From assembly GCA_023382675.1 (NCBI GenBank), contig JAHDWN010000026.1:34539-98538 (forward strand): a DNA stretch of 64,000 bases. The letters are read 5' to 3'. Below, piece by piece: positions 20,451-29,173 of the stretch. The translations under genes were made by a program, and so were the position numbers. Positions within the stretch are counted from its first letter, which is position 1. Each line of letters opens with the position of its first letter. Under the pieces are notes generated by a model, which saw nothing but the letters and a program-made list of their open reading frames with translations, ran no database searches and was not told the DNA's origin. This DNA comes from Anaerolineae bacterium (GTDB lineage Bacteria; Chloroflexota; Anaerolineae; Aggregatilineales; Phototrophicaceae).

Positions 20451-20635
20451 GTGAAGGATAACTGTATCTCGATTTATACGGAGTCAAGTGTACTGAGGTT
20501 GTCATAGAATCATGTTAACGCATGGCGAGAAAGTATTGAGGTTTTCGCAGTCGCTTGTGAGTTAACCGACTTTCAGTTAGGGTTGTACACAAAGTCATGC
20601 CTGACTGATTGCGAAGTAGAAATGGTAGAAACGAT

Positions 20636-21133
20636 ATGAACGTTCACGATGCCATCGAATCACGGCGCGCGGTGCGCCTGTTCAGCGACACACCGGTGCC
20701 GGAGCACGTTGTCGAGCAAATCCTTGCCGGCGGGCGACGATCTCAGAGCAGCAAGAATTCTCAGCCCTGGCAGTTCATCGTCGTGCGCGATAAAGATCGC
20801 TTGAAGGCGCTCTCCAAATTGGGTGATTTTGCGGGTCATGTAGCGGGCGCAGATTTCGCCGTTTGCCTCGTTGGGACAAAGCAAACGCAGTGGAACAGCT
20901 TCGATCTGGGGCAGGCGGCGGCTTACTTGCAGCTCGCGGCGCATGAATTCGGCGTTGGTTCTTGCATCGCCGCCATGTACGACGAGGCAGCCGCCAAGGC
21001 GCTGCTCAACATCCCCGCCGAGATGAATTTCTTCTGCGTGATTTCGTTCGGCTACCCATCGGCGGATCACAAACCCGCCAAACTGGGCGGCCGGAAGCCG
21101 CTGGCTGATGTCGTTCGCCGCGAAACGTGGTGA
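20636..21133 (+). CDS. nitroreductase-family flavoprotein
   Basis: 165 residues from the ATG at 20636. It opens with DAIESRRAVRLFSDTPVP, the FMN-binding start of the family, then SSKNSQPWQFIVV, and later GQAAAYLQLAAHEFGVGSC. C-terminal HKPAKLGGRKPL is typical. These enzymes reduce nitro compounds, quinones or enones with NAD(P)H and FMN. The substrate is unknown. Its stop abuts the convergent YCII-like stop with no gap. Confidence 0.9.
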   Translation: MNVHDAIESRRAVRLFSDTPVPEHVVEQILAGGRRSQSSKNSQPWQFIVVRDKDRLKALSKLGDFAGHVAGADFAVCLVGTKQTQWNSFDLGQAAAYLQLAAHEFGVGSCIAAMYDEAAAKALLNIPAEMNFFCVISFGYPSADHKPAKLGGRKPLADVVRRETW

Positions 21134-21433
21134 TTATTGCCCCTCAAGCACGCTCAGGAACACCAGCCACTCGTTGATCACCGGCGGTTGTAAGAGACCT
21201 CCACGCTGCCAGGGATCGGCCAGCAGCAGTTCGACCACCGCCTCGACATCGTTCGCCAGCACGATCAGATGCACGCCGGAATAATCAGCATAGGGGCCGC
21301 CCATGAGGATTTGGCCGCGGGCGAACAGATCGTCCATGAAAGCGGCGTGCTCGCTCCAGAACGGCTGCTCATGACTCGTCTTGCCCGGAATCCAGGCCGA
21401 TCCAGTCGCCAGCGTCACGATGAAGGTGCGCAT
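21134..21433 (-). CDS. YCII-related domain protein
   Basis: 99 residues from the ATG at 21433, with AAAGG upstream; a longer in-frame start at 21481 has none. The sequence has the YciI-like ferredoxin fold: HAAFMDDLFARGQILMGGP, then a late DPWQRGGLL. Function of such small proteins is mostly unknown; some are enzymes of ring or dienelactone chemistry. It is convergent with the nitroreductase. Confidence 0.75.
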   Translation of the reverse strand: MRTFIVTLATGSAWIPGKTSHEQPFWSEHAAFMDDLFARGQILMGGPYADYSGVHLIVLANDVEAVVELLLADPWQRGGLLQPPVINEWLVFLSVLEGQ

Positions 21434-21526
21434 CACGAGCCTTTCACTGTCTATGACATGCGGACTATTCCTATTACGCATTTTGGTTGGATTTCGTTTG
21501 ACGGCAAGCGCGCTAGCGGAATCAAG

Positions 21527-21551
21527 AGGGCGAGACTTATTGCCTCGCCCT
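21527..21551 (-). terminator. hairpin downstream of fumC
   Basis: AGGGCGAG (21527-21534) and CTCGCCCT (21544-21551) form an eight-base perfect stem with a nine-base loop, 27 bases after the fumC stop. On the minus strand CTTGATT follows, a weak T-tract. Confidence 0.6.
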
Positions 21552-21577
21552 GGAGTGATCTCTCGCGCTGGTGTTGT

Positions 21578-22996
21578 TTAGCCGCCGCCGGAGACCCCCT
21601 GGATACCGCCTTCGGTCATGGCACGAGCGTCGAGAGCTTTTTCGACCTCTTCGCGCGTCATCAGGCCGCGTTCGACGACGATGTCGGCAATTGGGCGGTT
21701 CTCTTTCAATGACTGCTTGGCGACTTCCGCACCGTTCAGATAGCCGATGATCGGGTTGAGCGCCGTCACCAGGATCGGGTTCTTCGCCAGCCAGCCATTG
21801 GCTTTCTCCGGGTTGGCGGTCATGCCGACGACCATGCGGGTCGTGACGGCATTGACTGCGCCGATCATGACCTGCTGCATCTCGAACAGGTTGTGGGCGA
21901 TAATCGGCATCATGACGTTAAGTTCAAGCTGACCGGCCTGGCCTGCCATGAGGACACAGGTGTCGTCGCCGATGATGTGGAACATCGCCATGTCGAGCAT
22001 TTCGGCGAGCACCGGGTTGACCTTGCCCGGCATGATCGATGAGCCGGGCTGCACTGCGGGCAGGCGGATTTCGTCTAGCCCGGTGGTCGGGCCGCTGGAG
22101 AGCATACGGATGTCGTTGGCGATGCGGATCAGATCCTGCGCCGTCGTGCGGATGGCGCCGCTGAAGAAGACCGCATCCTGCATCGACTGCATCGATTCAA
22201 ACAGATCGTCGCTTTCATACAGCGTCAGGCCGCTCAACTGGCTCAGCTTCTTGACCATGCGGCTGTGATATTCGGGGTGCGCGTTGAGGGCGCTGCCCGT
22301 TGCCGTGCCGCCGATGCCCAGGCGGCGCAGACCTTCTGCCGCCAGCTTGAGCTTTTCGATGTCGCGCTCGACCGCCTTGGCCCACGCGCCGACTTCCTGC
22401 CCCAGGCGCACAGGCACCGCATCTTGCAGGTGAGTGCGCCCACTCTTGACGATGTCGTCCCATTCACGCGCTTTGGCGCGGAAAGCATCGGCCAGCGCCT
22501 GAAGCGACGCGCACATTTCGTCCAGCCGCCAGAGCGCGCCCAGGCGAATCGCCGTCGGGATGGTGTCGTTAGTGCTCTGCGCCATGTTGACGTGATCGTT
22601 CGGGCTGACGGGCCTCTTTTCCTTCGAATCGAGCGCGTGGCCGAGGATTTCGTTGGCGCGGTTGGCGATGACTTCGTTGGCGTTCATGTTGTGGCTGGTG
22701 CCCGCGCCCGCCTGGAAGGGATCGACCACGAAATGATCGCGATGCTGCCCGGCGAGGATCTCGTCTGCCGCCTGCATGATGGCCCGCGCCATCTTTTCAT
22801 CCAGCAGGCCGAGATCGAGATTGACCTCCGCCGCCGCCCGCTTGATCATCACCTGCGACCAGACGAAGGCCGGGTACGGTTTCATGCCGCTGATGGGGAA
22901 GTTATCGACCGCGCGCTGGGTCTGCGCGCCGTAGTAGGCGTTGGCTGGGACGCGAACCTCTCCGAGCGAGTCTTTTTCAATGCGATAATCCGACAT
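21578..22996 (-). CDS. fumC: class II fumarate hydratase
   Basis: 472 residues. Family landmarks are SGRTHLQDAVP, the GGTATGSALN segment, and the signature GSSIMPGKVNP. The start has GGGAGAT upstream. It interconverts fumarate and malate in the TCA cycle without an iron-sulfur cluster, so it is oxygen-stable. Alternative members of the superfamily (aspartase) share the signature, but AGTSHNMNANEVIANRAN and the length fit fumarase well. Confidence 0.94.
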   Translation of the reverse strand: MSDYRIEKDSLGEVRVPANAYYGAQTQRAVDNFPISGMKPYPAFVWSQVMIKRAAAEVNLDLGLLDEKMARAIMQAADEILAGQHRDHFVVDPFQAGAGTSHNMNANEVIANRANEILGHALDSKEKRPVSPNDHVNMAQSTNDTIPTAIRLGALWRLDEMCASLQALADAFRAKAREWDDIVKSGRTHLQDAVPVRLGQEVGAWAKAVERDIEKLKLAAEGLRRLGIGGTATGSALNAHPEYHSRMVKKLSQLSGLTLYESDDLFESMQSMQDAVFFSGAIRTTAQDLIRIANDIRMLSSGPTTGLDEIRLPAVQPGSSIMPGKVNPVLAEMLDMAMFHIIGDDTCVLMAGQAGQLELNVMMPIIAHNLFEMQQVMIGAVNAVTTRMVVGMTANPEKANGWLAKNPILVTALNPIIGYLNGAEVAKQSLKENRPIADIVVERGLMTREEVEKALDARAMTEGGIQGVSGGG

Positions 22997-23128
22997 AATC
23001 TATCTCCCACACTTCTGGAAATATCATTGGGGCCTATCATACCGCGTTTGCGAACAGGCGGATACGCATATCTGATGATTGTGCAGTAGAATAAAGATGA
23101 TTGTCATGCCTGCGCCATGGAGGCAATG

Positions 23129-23377
23129 ATGAAAGCGCATTTCCACGTTCCGTATTCACCCGAACAACCTAATGTTGAGCATGTCGAAACGCCGATCATT
23201 TACCAGCGAGAACCGCTCATCTGGCGCTACAAGCTGCTGACACGCGATCTCGATAAGCACGACACGCTGCCGAGCGAAGCAGAACTGAACGAACTCGGCA
23301 CAGAAGGTTGGGAGATTGCCGGGATGGTCGCGCATGGTTCGCGCGTGTACATCTATCTCAAGCGGTTGCTCGCCTGA
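23129..23377 (+). CDS. small DUF4177-like protein
   Basis: 82 residues from the ATG at 23129, five bases after GGAGG; ATGs at 23117 and 23126 are also in frame. WRYKLLTRDLDKHD, then LNELGTEGWEIAGMVAHGSRVYIYLKR, matches the pattern of small proteins with an estimated beta-hairpin and a GWE motif. Function is unknown. Its stop touches the stop of the convergent 2TM gene. Confidence 0.65.
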   Translation: MKAHFHVPYSPEQPNVEHVETPIIYQREPLIWRYKLLTRDLDKHDTLPSEAELNELGTEGWEIAGMVAHGSRVYIYLKRLLA

Positions 23378-23758
23378 TCAAGTCGACTCTGAGCGCTTGG
23401 CTTTGTCATCCAGAAGCTCGGTTTCCTCAAGATCGACCAGTTCGCCGTCGTCGCTGATAGCGAGTCGCTGACGTTTGGGTTTTTCTTCTTCCCATTGGCG
23501 TTCCATTTCTTTGTGTGTCGCCCGGTCGATCATGCCGCCGAACCAGTTGAAGGCGGCGTTGCCATGCGCCAGCAGGACGCCGCCCCAGAAGACGGCGAAG
23601 ATGGCTGCCCCTAAGATGTTGTTGTCGGCATTCTTGCTGTCCGTGAGGATCGCGAACATCACCATCAAGAAGAATGCCACGTTGAAGAAGAAGCTCGCCT
23701 TGAGCGCAAACTGGCGTGCGACACGACGCCTGACGCTTTGGTATTCCTGGTGTTCCAT
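23378..23758 (-). CDS. 2TM-domain membrane protein
   Basis: 126 residues. Two membrane helices at about 20-42 and 50-70 are joined by a short loop containing DSKNADNN, as in the 2TM domain that often accompanies LytTR regulators. A charged, Glu/Lys-rich cytoplasmic tail follows. No regulator is adjacent. Function is unknown. The start ATG has GAGATAG upstream. Confidence 0.7.
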   Translation of the reverse strand: MEHQEYQSVRRRVARQFALKASFFFNVAFFLMVMFAILTDSKNADNNILGAAIFAVFWGGVLLAHGNAAFNWFGGMIDRATHKEMERQWEEEKPKRQRLAISDDGELVDLEETELLDDKAKRSEST

Positions 23759-23981
23759 CAACTTCTATCTCGATTTCTATACCTGATTTTGTTGACCGTG
23801 ATCGGCCCTGAATCATTACGGAACCAAAGGATTCAAAGTTGTGACATGCCTGCAAGAGATTGTCATCTACAATCGTACAACTGGCTTTCGGCGGATGCCA
23901 GGTTTTCAGCCAGCTAAAACGTGTTGAACCGGATTGGCGTATCTATATGCGTTCAGACTGCAAATTCCAGGAGACGATTAC

Positions 23982-24965
23982 ATGCGCTATTTGGTAACTG
24001 GCGGGACCGGGTTTATCGGCGGCAAGCTGGCGCGCGAACTGCTCAGACGCGACCACCAGGTCGTTACGGTTGCGCGCAATCCCGACAACGCCGCCGATCT
24101 GGCGGCGTTGGGTGTGGAGATCCACAAGGGCGACATCACTGACAAAAACAGCTTGCGCGCGCCCATGACCGGTGTCGATGGCCTGTTTCACCTGGCGGCC
24201 TGGTACAAGGTCGGCGCGCGCGACACACGCATGGCCTACGACATCAATGTCAACGGCACGCGCAACGTCCTGGAGATGATGCGCGAACTCGGCATCCCGA
24301 AGGGGGTCTACACCAGCACGCTTGCGATCTATGGTGATACGCACGGCCGGGTCGCCGATGAATCCACGCCGATGCCTGAGACATTCGACGTTGAATACGA
24401 CCGGACGAAGGCGCTGGCGCATTTCGAGGTAGCGCTGCCGATGATGCGTGAAGGCCTGCCGCTGGTGATCGTCCAGCCGGGTATGGTTTACGGCCCGGAT
24501 GACACAAGCATTCTGCGCCAAACGCTCCTGATGTATTTGCGACGCCAATTGCCGCTCGTATCGACAGTCGCCGCTTATGCCTGGGCGCACGTCGATGACA
24601 TCGTTGAGGGGCATATCCTGGCGCTGGACAAGGGCAAATCTGGCGAGAGCTACATCATCGCCGGGGAAATCAAGTCGCTCGCCGATGCGCTGGCGCTGGC
24701 CGAGCAGACCACAGGTGTCCCTGTGTCCGGGATGCGCGTAGGTGCGCCGCTGCTGACGATCATGACCGGTTTGATGAGCATGGTCGGGCGCGTGATACCG
24801 CTGCCGGAAACGATGGCGAGCGAGACGCTGCGCAGCATCAATGCGACTTATATCGGCAGCAACGCCAAAGCGCGGCAAGAACTGGGATACAGCCCTCGCC
24901 CGCTGGAAATTGGGCTACGTGAGACATTGACGCACGAAATGCGTCTGTTAGGCATGGGCCGCTAG
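23982..24965 (+). CDS. NAD-dependent epimerase/dehydratase (extended SDR)
   Basis: 327 residues from the ATG at 23982 with CAGGAGAC upstream. It opens with MRYLVTGGTGFIGG, the NAD(P) motif. The usual YxxxK is present as YDRTKALAHFE. The Rossmann core is followed by a small substrate domain. It resembles dihydroflavonol reductase or NDP-sugar/steroid epimerases; the substrate is not clear. It is monocistronic and tail-to-tail with the histidine kinase. Confidence 0.9.
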   Translation: MRYLVTGGTGFIGGKLARELLRRDHQVVTVARNPDNAADLAALGVEIHKGDITDKNSLRAPMTGVDGLFHLAAWYKVGARDTRMAYDINVNGTRNVLEMMRELGIPKGVYTSTLAIYGDTHGRVADESTPMPETFDVEYDRTKALAHFEVALPMMREGLPLVIVQPGMVYGPDDTSILRQTLLMYLRRQLPLVSTVAAYAWAHVDDIVEGHILALDKGKSGESYIIAGEIKSLADALALAEQTTGVPVSGMRVGAPLLTIMTGLMSMVGRVIPLPETMASETLRSINATYIGSNAKARQELGYSPRPLEIGLRETLTHEMRLLGMGR

Positions 24966-24977
24966 CGCGAAGCGGAA

Positions 24978-26045
24978 TCAGGCCCGCGGAAGCGTGAAGT
25001 AGAAGGTGCTCCCGGAGCCAAGATCGCTTTCCACACCGGCTTCACCGCCCAGCCGTTCGACAATGCGCTGAACGATGGTCAGGCCAAGACCATGCCCGCG
25101 CTGCCGTGAATCGAAGCGCGCGGTTTTCTTGAAGAGCATGTCACGGTTTTCGGGCGTCAAGCCGACACCGTTATCGCGCACCCAATAGCGAACAGTGTCG
25201 CTATTCGCGTCTGCGCCGATCTCGACACGCGGTGGCGCACCGCCGTATTTGACGGCGTTACTGATGTAATTCGCAAGGATTTCTTCGACCCACGGTGCAT
25301 AACCGAGGCAGGGTGGCAGATAGTTGACGACTTCGATTTCTGCCTCGAATTCGTTGATCATGCCTGTGAGACGGTCAAGCACCGGACGGATCACCGCCAG
25401 CAAATCGATTCGCGCTACCGGCACCTGCTCAAGGCTGTGGACGGTGGCGGCCAGCAAGATGTCATCGATCATCTTGGACATTTTGTTGCCGGTCATCTGA
25501 ATGATATGCAGATATTTGCGCTGATCGTCGGTCAATTCCGGCGAATCCATTTCCAGAAGCGCAGCAAAGCCCAGAATTGTTCCTAGTGGTGCTTTGAGGT
25601 CATGTGCCACCGTCGATGCGTAGGATTCAAGCGACTCGACCAGCGTACTTTGCGCTTCTTCCGCGCGCTTACGCTTGCCAATATCGTGCAAGATCGCAAC
25701 AAGAGACCCATCACGACTGTCAACATAGACCACACACAATTCCAGATAGCGCCGCGCGGCATTCTCTCCCAGGTCCAGCTCCGCGACTGCGCCCGACTGG
25801 GTAAGTGTTTTTGTCACAGGTGTCTGTTGGACAAGCTTGTTAATAATTCCCATGGCGTCCAACTCAAGCGTTGCCTCCGCCGCGGCGTTGACTTCGATGA
25901 TCTGGCGGTCGCCGTTGATCAAGAGCGCCGGGGCGGTCAATAGGTGCAATAGGCGCAAACCATCCGAGACGGTAGGCTGGTCGTGGGAGGCAGACGATGT
26001 CCACGTAACAGGGTGTGTCTGATGTTCGAGACGTAGGTTTGCCAT
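24978..26045 (-). CDS. soluble PAS-containing sensor histidine kinase
   Basis: 355 residues with no membrane helix or signal. A PAS-like domain (about 30-125) is followed by HisKA with AHDLKAPLG (His148) and an ATPase domain with NYISNAVKYGG (N box), DNGVGL (G1) and GHGLGLTIVQ (G2). It would sense a cytoplasmic signal and phosphorylate a regulator. No regulator is adjacent; the only one in the window is the orphan OmpR-type gene at 10 kb, and pairing them is speculative. Confidence 0.93.
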   Translation of the reverse strand: MANLRLEHQTHPVTWTSSASHDQPTVSDGLRLLHLLTAPALLINGDRQIIEVNAAAEATLELDAMGIINKLVQQTPVTKTLTQSGAVAELDLGENAARRYLELCVVYVDSRDGSLVAILHDIGKRKRAEEAQSTLVESLESYASTVAHDLKAPLGTILGFAALLEMDSPELTDDQRKYLHIIQMTGNKMSKMIDDILLAATVHSLEQVPVARIDLLAVIRPVLDRLTGMINEFEAEIEVVNYLPPCLGYAPWVEEILANYISNAVKYGGAPPRVEIGADANSDTVRYWVRDNGVGLTPENRDMLFKKTARFDSRQRGHGLGLTIVQRIVERLGGEAGVESDLGSGSTFYFTLPRA

Positions 26046-26247
26046 GAATTTGTGCTACCTTGAACCCGTTAGCCCTCATTCAACCGTAGTTACAATTGAA
26101 ATGAAGGGATGTGACAATGCGTATGCTTTATCATATCCTTATTTTCTATCTATTCGATTAAAGTACATGAAATTCATACATATTTTGTTTTGGCGAGTGA
26201 AAATTCACACAAAATTCATGAAGGAGTCTTGCATTCCAGGTAACAAA
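26046..26247. other. AT-rich intergenic stretch upstream of the histidine kinase
   Basis: This stretch is markedly AT-rich compared with its GC-rich neighbours. It holds repeated AAAATTCA and ATGAAATTCAT elements. They may be regulator sites or promoter elements of the kinase. No gene is supported here. Confidence 0.4.
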
Positions 26248-26276
26248 AGAGATGCAGATCGCCGATCTGCACCTCT
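26248..26276 (-). terminator. rho-independent terminator of sodB
   Basis: AGAG-A-TGCAGATC (26248-26260) pairs with GATCTGCA-C-CTCT (26264-26276), 12 of 13 pairs, three-base loop. On the minus strand CTCTTTTGTT follows. It lies 34 bases after the sodB stop. Confidence 0.75.
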
Positions 26277-26309
26277 CTCTTGTATCCAGGTCACGATGAG
26301 ACCGGATGA

Positions 26310-26918
26310 TTAGCGCGCGTCGTAGCGGCGGGCGACCTCGGCCCAATTGACCACATTCCACCAGGCATCCACGTAATCCGGGCGCTTGTTCTGGTACTTG
26401 AGATAGTAGGCGTGTTCCCAGACATCCAGGCCGAGGATGGCTTTCTTGCCTTCCATCAGCGGCGTATCCTGGTTTGGCGTGCTGGTAATGCTCAGCGAAC
26501 CGTCCGGCGCGACAATCAGCCACGCCCAGCCCGATCCAAAGCGACCGGTCGCGGCAGTCTTGAACTGCGCCTTGAATTCATCGAAGCTGCCGAACGCTGT
26601 GTTGATCGCCGCTGCCAGCGCGCCGCTCGGTGCGCCGCCGCCGTTGGGCGACATCACCTGCCAGAACAGCGTGTGATTCCAGTGACCACCGCCATTATTG
26701 CGGACAGCCGTGCGGATGTCTTCCGGCACATCGGCGAGATTGCCCAGCAGATCATCGAGTGACTTGCCTTCAAGCTCAGGGTGCTTTGCCAGCGCCGCGT
26801 TCAGGTTATTGACGTAGGCCGCGTGATGGCGGTCGTGATGAATTTCCATCGTCATCGCGTCGATGTTAGGTTCGAGGGCATCCTTCGCGTACGGTAGATC
26901 AGGCAGTGTGTGCGCCAT
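26310..26918 (-). CDS. sodB: superoxide dismutase (Fe/Mn type)
   Basis: 202 residues. Metal ligands sit in [10 protein letters not shown] and [11 protein letters not shown] near the N-terminus, and in the C-terminal [20 protein letters not shown]. It converts superoxide to peroxide and oxygen in the cytosol, fitting an aerobic host. GAAGGAGC precedes the ATG. Metal choice (Fe or Mn) cannot be set from sequence by eye. Confidence 0.95.
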   Translation of the reverse strand: MAHTLPDLPYAKDALEPNIDAMTMEIHHDRHHAAYVNNLNAALAKHPELEGKSLDDLLGNLADVPEDIRTAVRNNGGGHWNHTLFWQVMSPNGGGAPSGALAAAINTAFGSFDEFKAQFKTAATGRFGSGWAWLIVAPDGSLSITSTPNQDTPLMEGKKAILGLDVWEHAYYLKYQNKRPDYVDAWWNVVNWAEVARRYDAR

Positions 26919-27022
26919 GTGATTGCTCCTTCGTTTGTGGAAACGTAACGTGCTCTGTAAGCCGTTACCATTGTAACACTCTCACATCCTTTGGGGACGG
27001 GTTCGTACACATTTCTGGCGTT

Positions 27023-27067
27023 CGCCTCATCCAATGCTCATAGAACGCACGCTGACTGGATGAGGCG
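27023..27067. repeat. inverted repeat between sodB and the SIMPL gene
   Basis: CGCCTCATCCA (27023-27033) and TGGATGAGGCG (27057-27067) are perfect 11-base complements separated by 23 bases. It is downstream of the SIMPL stop. No T-tract is seen, so the role is open (terminator-like or transcript end). Confidence 0.6.
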
Positions 27068-27092
27068 TCTCGCCAAACAAAGTCTGAGCCTG

Positions 27093-27839
27093 TTACTGCC
27101 CGATGGCAAAGCTCACGTTCACTTGAACACTGACACTGAGCTGGCCGGGGACGATATTGGCGGTTGCGCCGCCCATGCCGCCTGCCATGTCGCGCATTAC
27201 AGGTGCAGGAAAGCCGCCGCCGCTCAGCCCTTCGCTGATCGCGACCACGTTGCCGAGAGTCACTCCGAACGCTTGAGCAAGCTCGTCTGCGCGCGCTTTG
27301 GCGTTGGCGACGGCTGCCGCGCGCGCCTGAGATTCAAGCTCAGTCGTATCGGCGATGCCAAAGCTCAATCCATTCATGCTGTTCGCGCCGGCATCGAGCG
27401 CCGTTGTGATGACCGTGCTGGCATCATCGACCACGCGGACGATGACGTTGACGCCCAGCGATGCGTGGTAAATGCGCTCGCCCGTCGGCTGTCCGGTCGA
27501 TGGATTGAAGCGATCTTCGGGGTAGACGTTGAAGTTCGAGGTCTGAATGTCATCGCGGCTGATGCCCGCGCCTTCCAACGCCGTGATGATCGCCGCCAGC
27601 GTTTCACGCGCGCCGGTGACGGCCTCGGTCACGGACGGGCTGGTCTTATCGACGCCGAGATTGATGTAGACCGTATCCGGCGTGCCGAAAACTTCGCCGA
27701 CGCCGCTCACGGAAATTGTGTGTTCGCTCATGCCTGTCTCCTGCGCTTGAACGCGCATCCCTACACTGCCAAAGATCGCCATCAGCAAGACTGCGGACAG
27801 TACGAGCAGCCCGATCTTGCGAATGTTTCGATTGAACAT
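27093..27839 (-). CDS. exported SIMPL-domain protein (DUF541)
   Basis: 248 residues from the ATG at 27839, with AAGGAGAT. A signal peptide (to about 35, ending AQET) leads to a SIMPL domain: HTISVSGVGEVFGTPDTVYINLGV, then DIQTSNFNVYP, and ARADELAQAFGV. Such proteins sit in the periplasm or on the outer face; roles in oxidative stress or signalling are known for relatives but not fixed. It is monocistronic and divergent from the EamA gene. Confidence 0.9.
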   Translation of the reverse strand: MFNRNIRKIGLLVLSAVLLMAIFGSVGMRVQAQETGMSEHTISVSGVGEVFGTPDTVYINLGVDKTSPSVTEAVTGARETLAAIITALEGAGISRDDIQTSNFNVYPEDRFNPSTGQPTGERIYHASLGVNVIVRVVDDASTVITTALDAGANSMNGLSFGIADTTELESQARAAAVANAKARADELAQAFGVTLGNVVAISEGLSGGGFPAPVMRDMAGGMGGATANIVPGQLSVSVQVNVSFAIGQ

Positions 27840-27995
27840 GGTGTTATCTCCTTGCATGTGTTTGCCACCGTCCAGTATGACGCAAAACGTAAAGAGAAAG
27901 TTCCACCATCTGGCCTATTGGCGTGATTTGTCCAGGGTGCGGCACGAATGCTATGATTGTGCCGCCCGCATCATCATGAAACGAGATCGCTCACC

Positions 27996-28931
27996 ATGAC
28001 CTCTTCCGCGCCGCCACATCCAAGCGCTTCGCCTGAGCCAGTCCCGGCACGCGTCTATTTTGCGCTGCTCGTGGGGATTATCGCTGTGTCGTTTGCGTCG
28101 ATCTTCATCCGCTATGCGCAGGCAGAGGGTGTGCCCTCGCTGGTAATCGCCGTCGGGCGCCTGAGCGTGGCGTCACTGGTCGTGATGCCGGTCGTGCTCA
28201 GCCGCCACCGGCGAGAGATCGCCGCGCTTGGGCGGCGCGAGTGGCTCTTGATCGGCATCTCCGGCATCTTTCTGGCGATCCATTTCGCCGCCTGGGTCGA
28301 GTCGCTCAATCTGACGCAGGTGCTGATCAGCGTCGTGATCGTCTCGACTGGCCCGATCTGGGTTGCGCTGCTGGAGGCGACCTTCCTGCGGGCGCGCCTC
28401 GGCACAGCGGTTATCCTGGGCATCGTTATCGCTGTGATCGGCGGCATTTTCATTGGCGTACCGGCCAGCGGCGGGGCGCTCGACCTGGGCAACAGCCAGA
28501 CGCTCAACGGCGCGCTGCTGGCGCTGATCGGTGCCATCGCCGTCTCGGTCTACGTCGTCATCGGGCGGCGGCTGCGCCCGCGCATGTCGATTATGCCCTA
28601 CATCTGGCTGGTGTATTCCGTCGCTGCCGTGATTTTGCTGGTTGCGATCCTCTTCACGCGCACCTCGATCACCGGCTACAGCACGGCGGGCTACGTCTGG
28701 ATCGTCATCATGGGGCTGGTGCCGCAGTTGATCGGGCACTCGTCATTCAACTACGCACTCGGCTTCCTCCCGGCGACGCTCGTCAGCATCGCAGCACAGG
28801 TTGAGCCCATCGGCAGCGCGCTCGCCGCCTACTTGCTGTTCGACGAAGTGCCAACGGAGTTGCAGATCCTCGGCAGCGCCGTGCTCGTCGTCGGCGTCGT
28901 TGTCGCCGTCCTCGGACGCGGGAAAACCTGA
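27996..28931 (+). CDS. EamA/DMT-family transporter
   Basis: 311 residues from the ATG at 27996, with ten membrane helices in two EamA halves. The second half includes GHSSFNYALGFLPATLVSIAAQVEPIGSALAAYLLF, shortened here to GHSSFNYALGFLP and EPIGSALAAYLLF, the typical pattern. These transporters export metabolites such as amino acids or nucleosides. The substrate is unknown. An upstream in-frame start at 27957 has no ribosome site. Confidence 0.9.
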   Translation: MTSSAPPHPSASPEPVPARVYFALLVGIIAVSFASIFIRYAQAEGVPSLVIAVGRLSVASLVVMPVVLSRHRREIAALGRREWLLIGISGIFLAIHFAAWVESLNLTQVLISVVIVSTGPIWVALLEATFLRARLGTAVILGIVIAVIGGIFIGVPASGGALDLGNSQTLNGALLALIGAIAVSVYVVIGRRLRPRMSIMPYIWLVYSVAAVILLVAILFTRTSITGYSTAGYVWIVIMGLVPQLIGHSSFNYALGFLPATLVSIAAQVEPIGSALAAYLLFDEVPTELQILGSAVLVVGVVVAVLGRGKT

Positions 28932-29029
28932 ACACGCCGCCGTTTCACCTGTTCTGCGGCTTAACGGGTTAGTCGCCATCCTGCCTGGACTTGTCCGCGT
29001 CACATCCCGACAATAGCAACTGCCGCTGT

Positions 29030-29053
29030 ACGGGCGAGATATATCTCGCCCGT
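29030..29053. terminator. 24-base perfect palindrome after the EamA gene
   Basis: ACGGGCGAGATA and TATCTCGCCCGT are exact complements with no spacer, so a strong hairpin or cruciform is possible. A pyrimidine run CTCCTCTTCC follows on the plus strand, making it a plausible terminator. Confidence 0.55.
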
Positions 29054-29173
29054 CTCCTCTTCCGCCCGAACTGCAACCTCGAACCTAATTCCCCGCTGCC
29101 GCGTGTTTGCGTCAAAGCAATGAAATCAACGACAATTGGACTGACGTAATGAGTTCTTGGGCGGTTAACGACC

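Noticed and set aside
20582..20592. DnaA-box-like TTGTACACA near the nitroreductase
   Set aside because: It has mismatches to the consensus and no cluster of boxes or dnaA/dnaN genes; not an origin.
20451..20635. CIRCE operator in front of grpE
   Set aside because: No TTAGCACTC-N9-GAGTGCTAA pattern could be found; only scattered TTAGC in the spacers.
26046..26309. Small ORF in the AT-rich gap (about 89 residues on the plus strand)
   Set aside because: No ribosome site, no homologous look, and it runs into the terminator of sodB.
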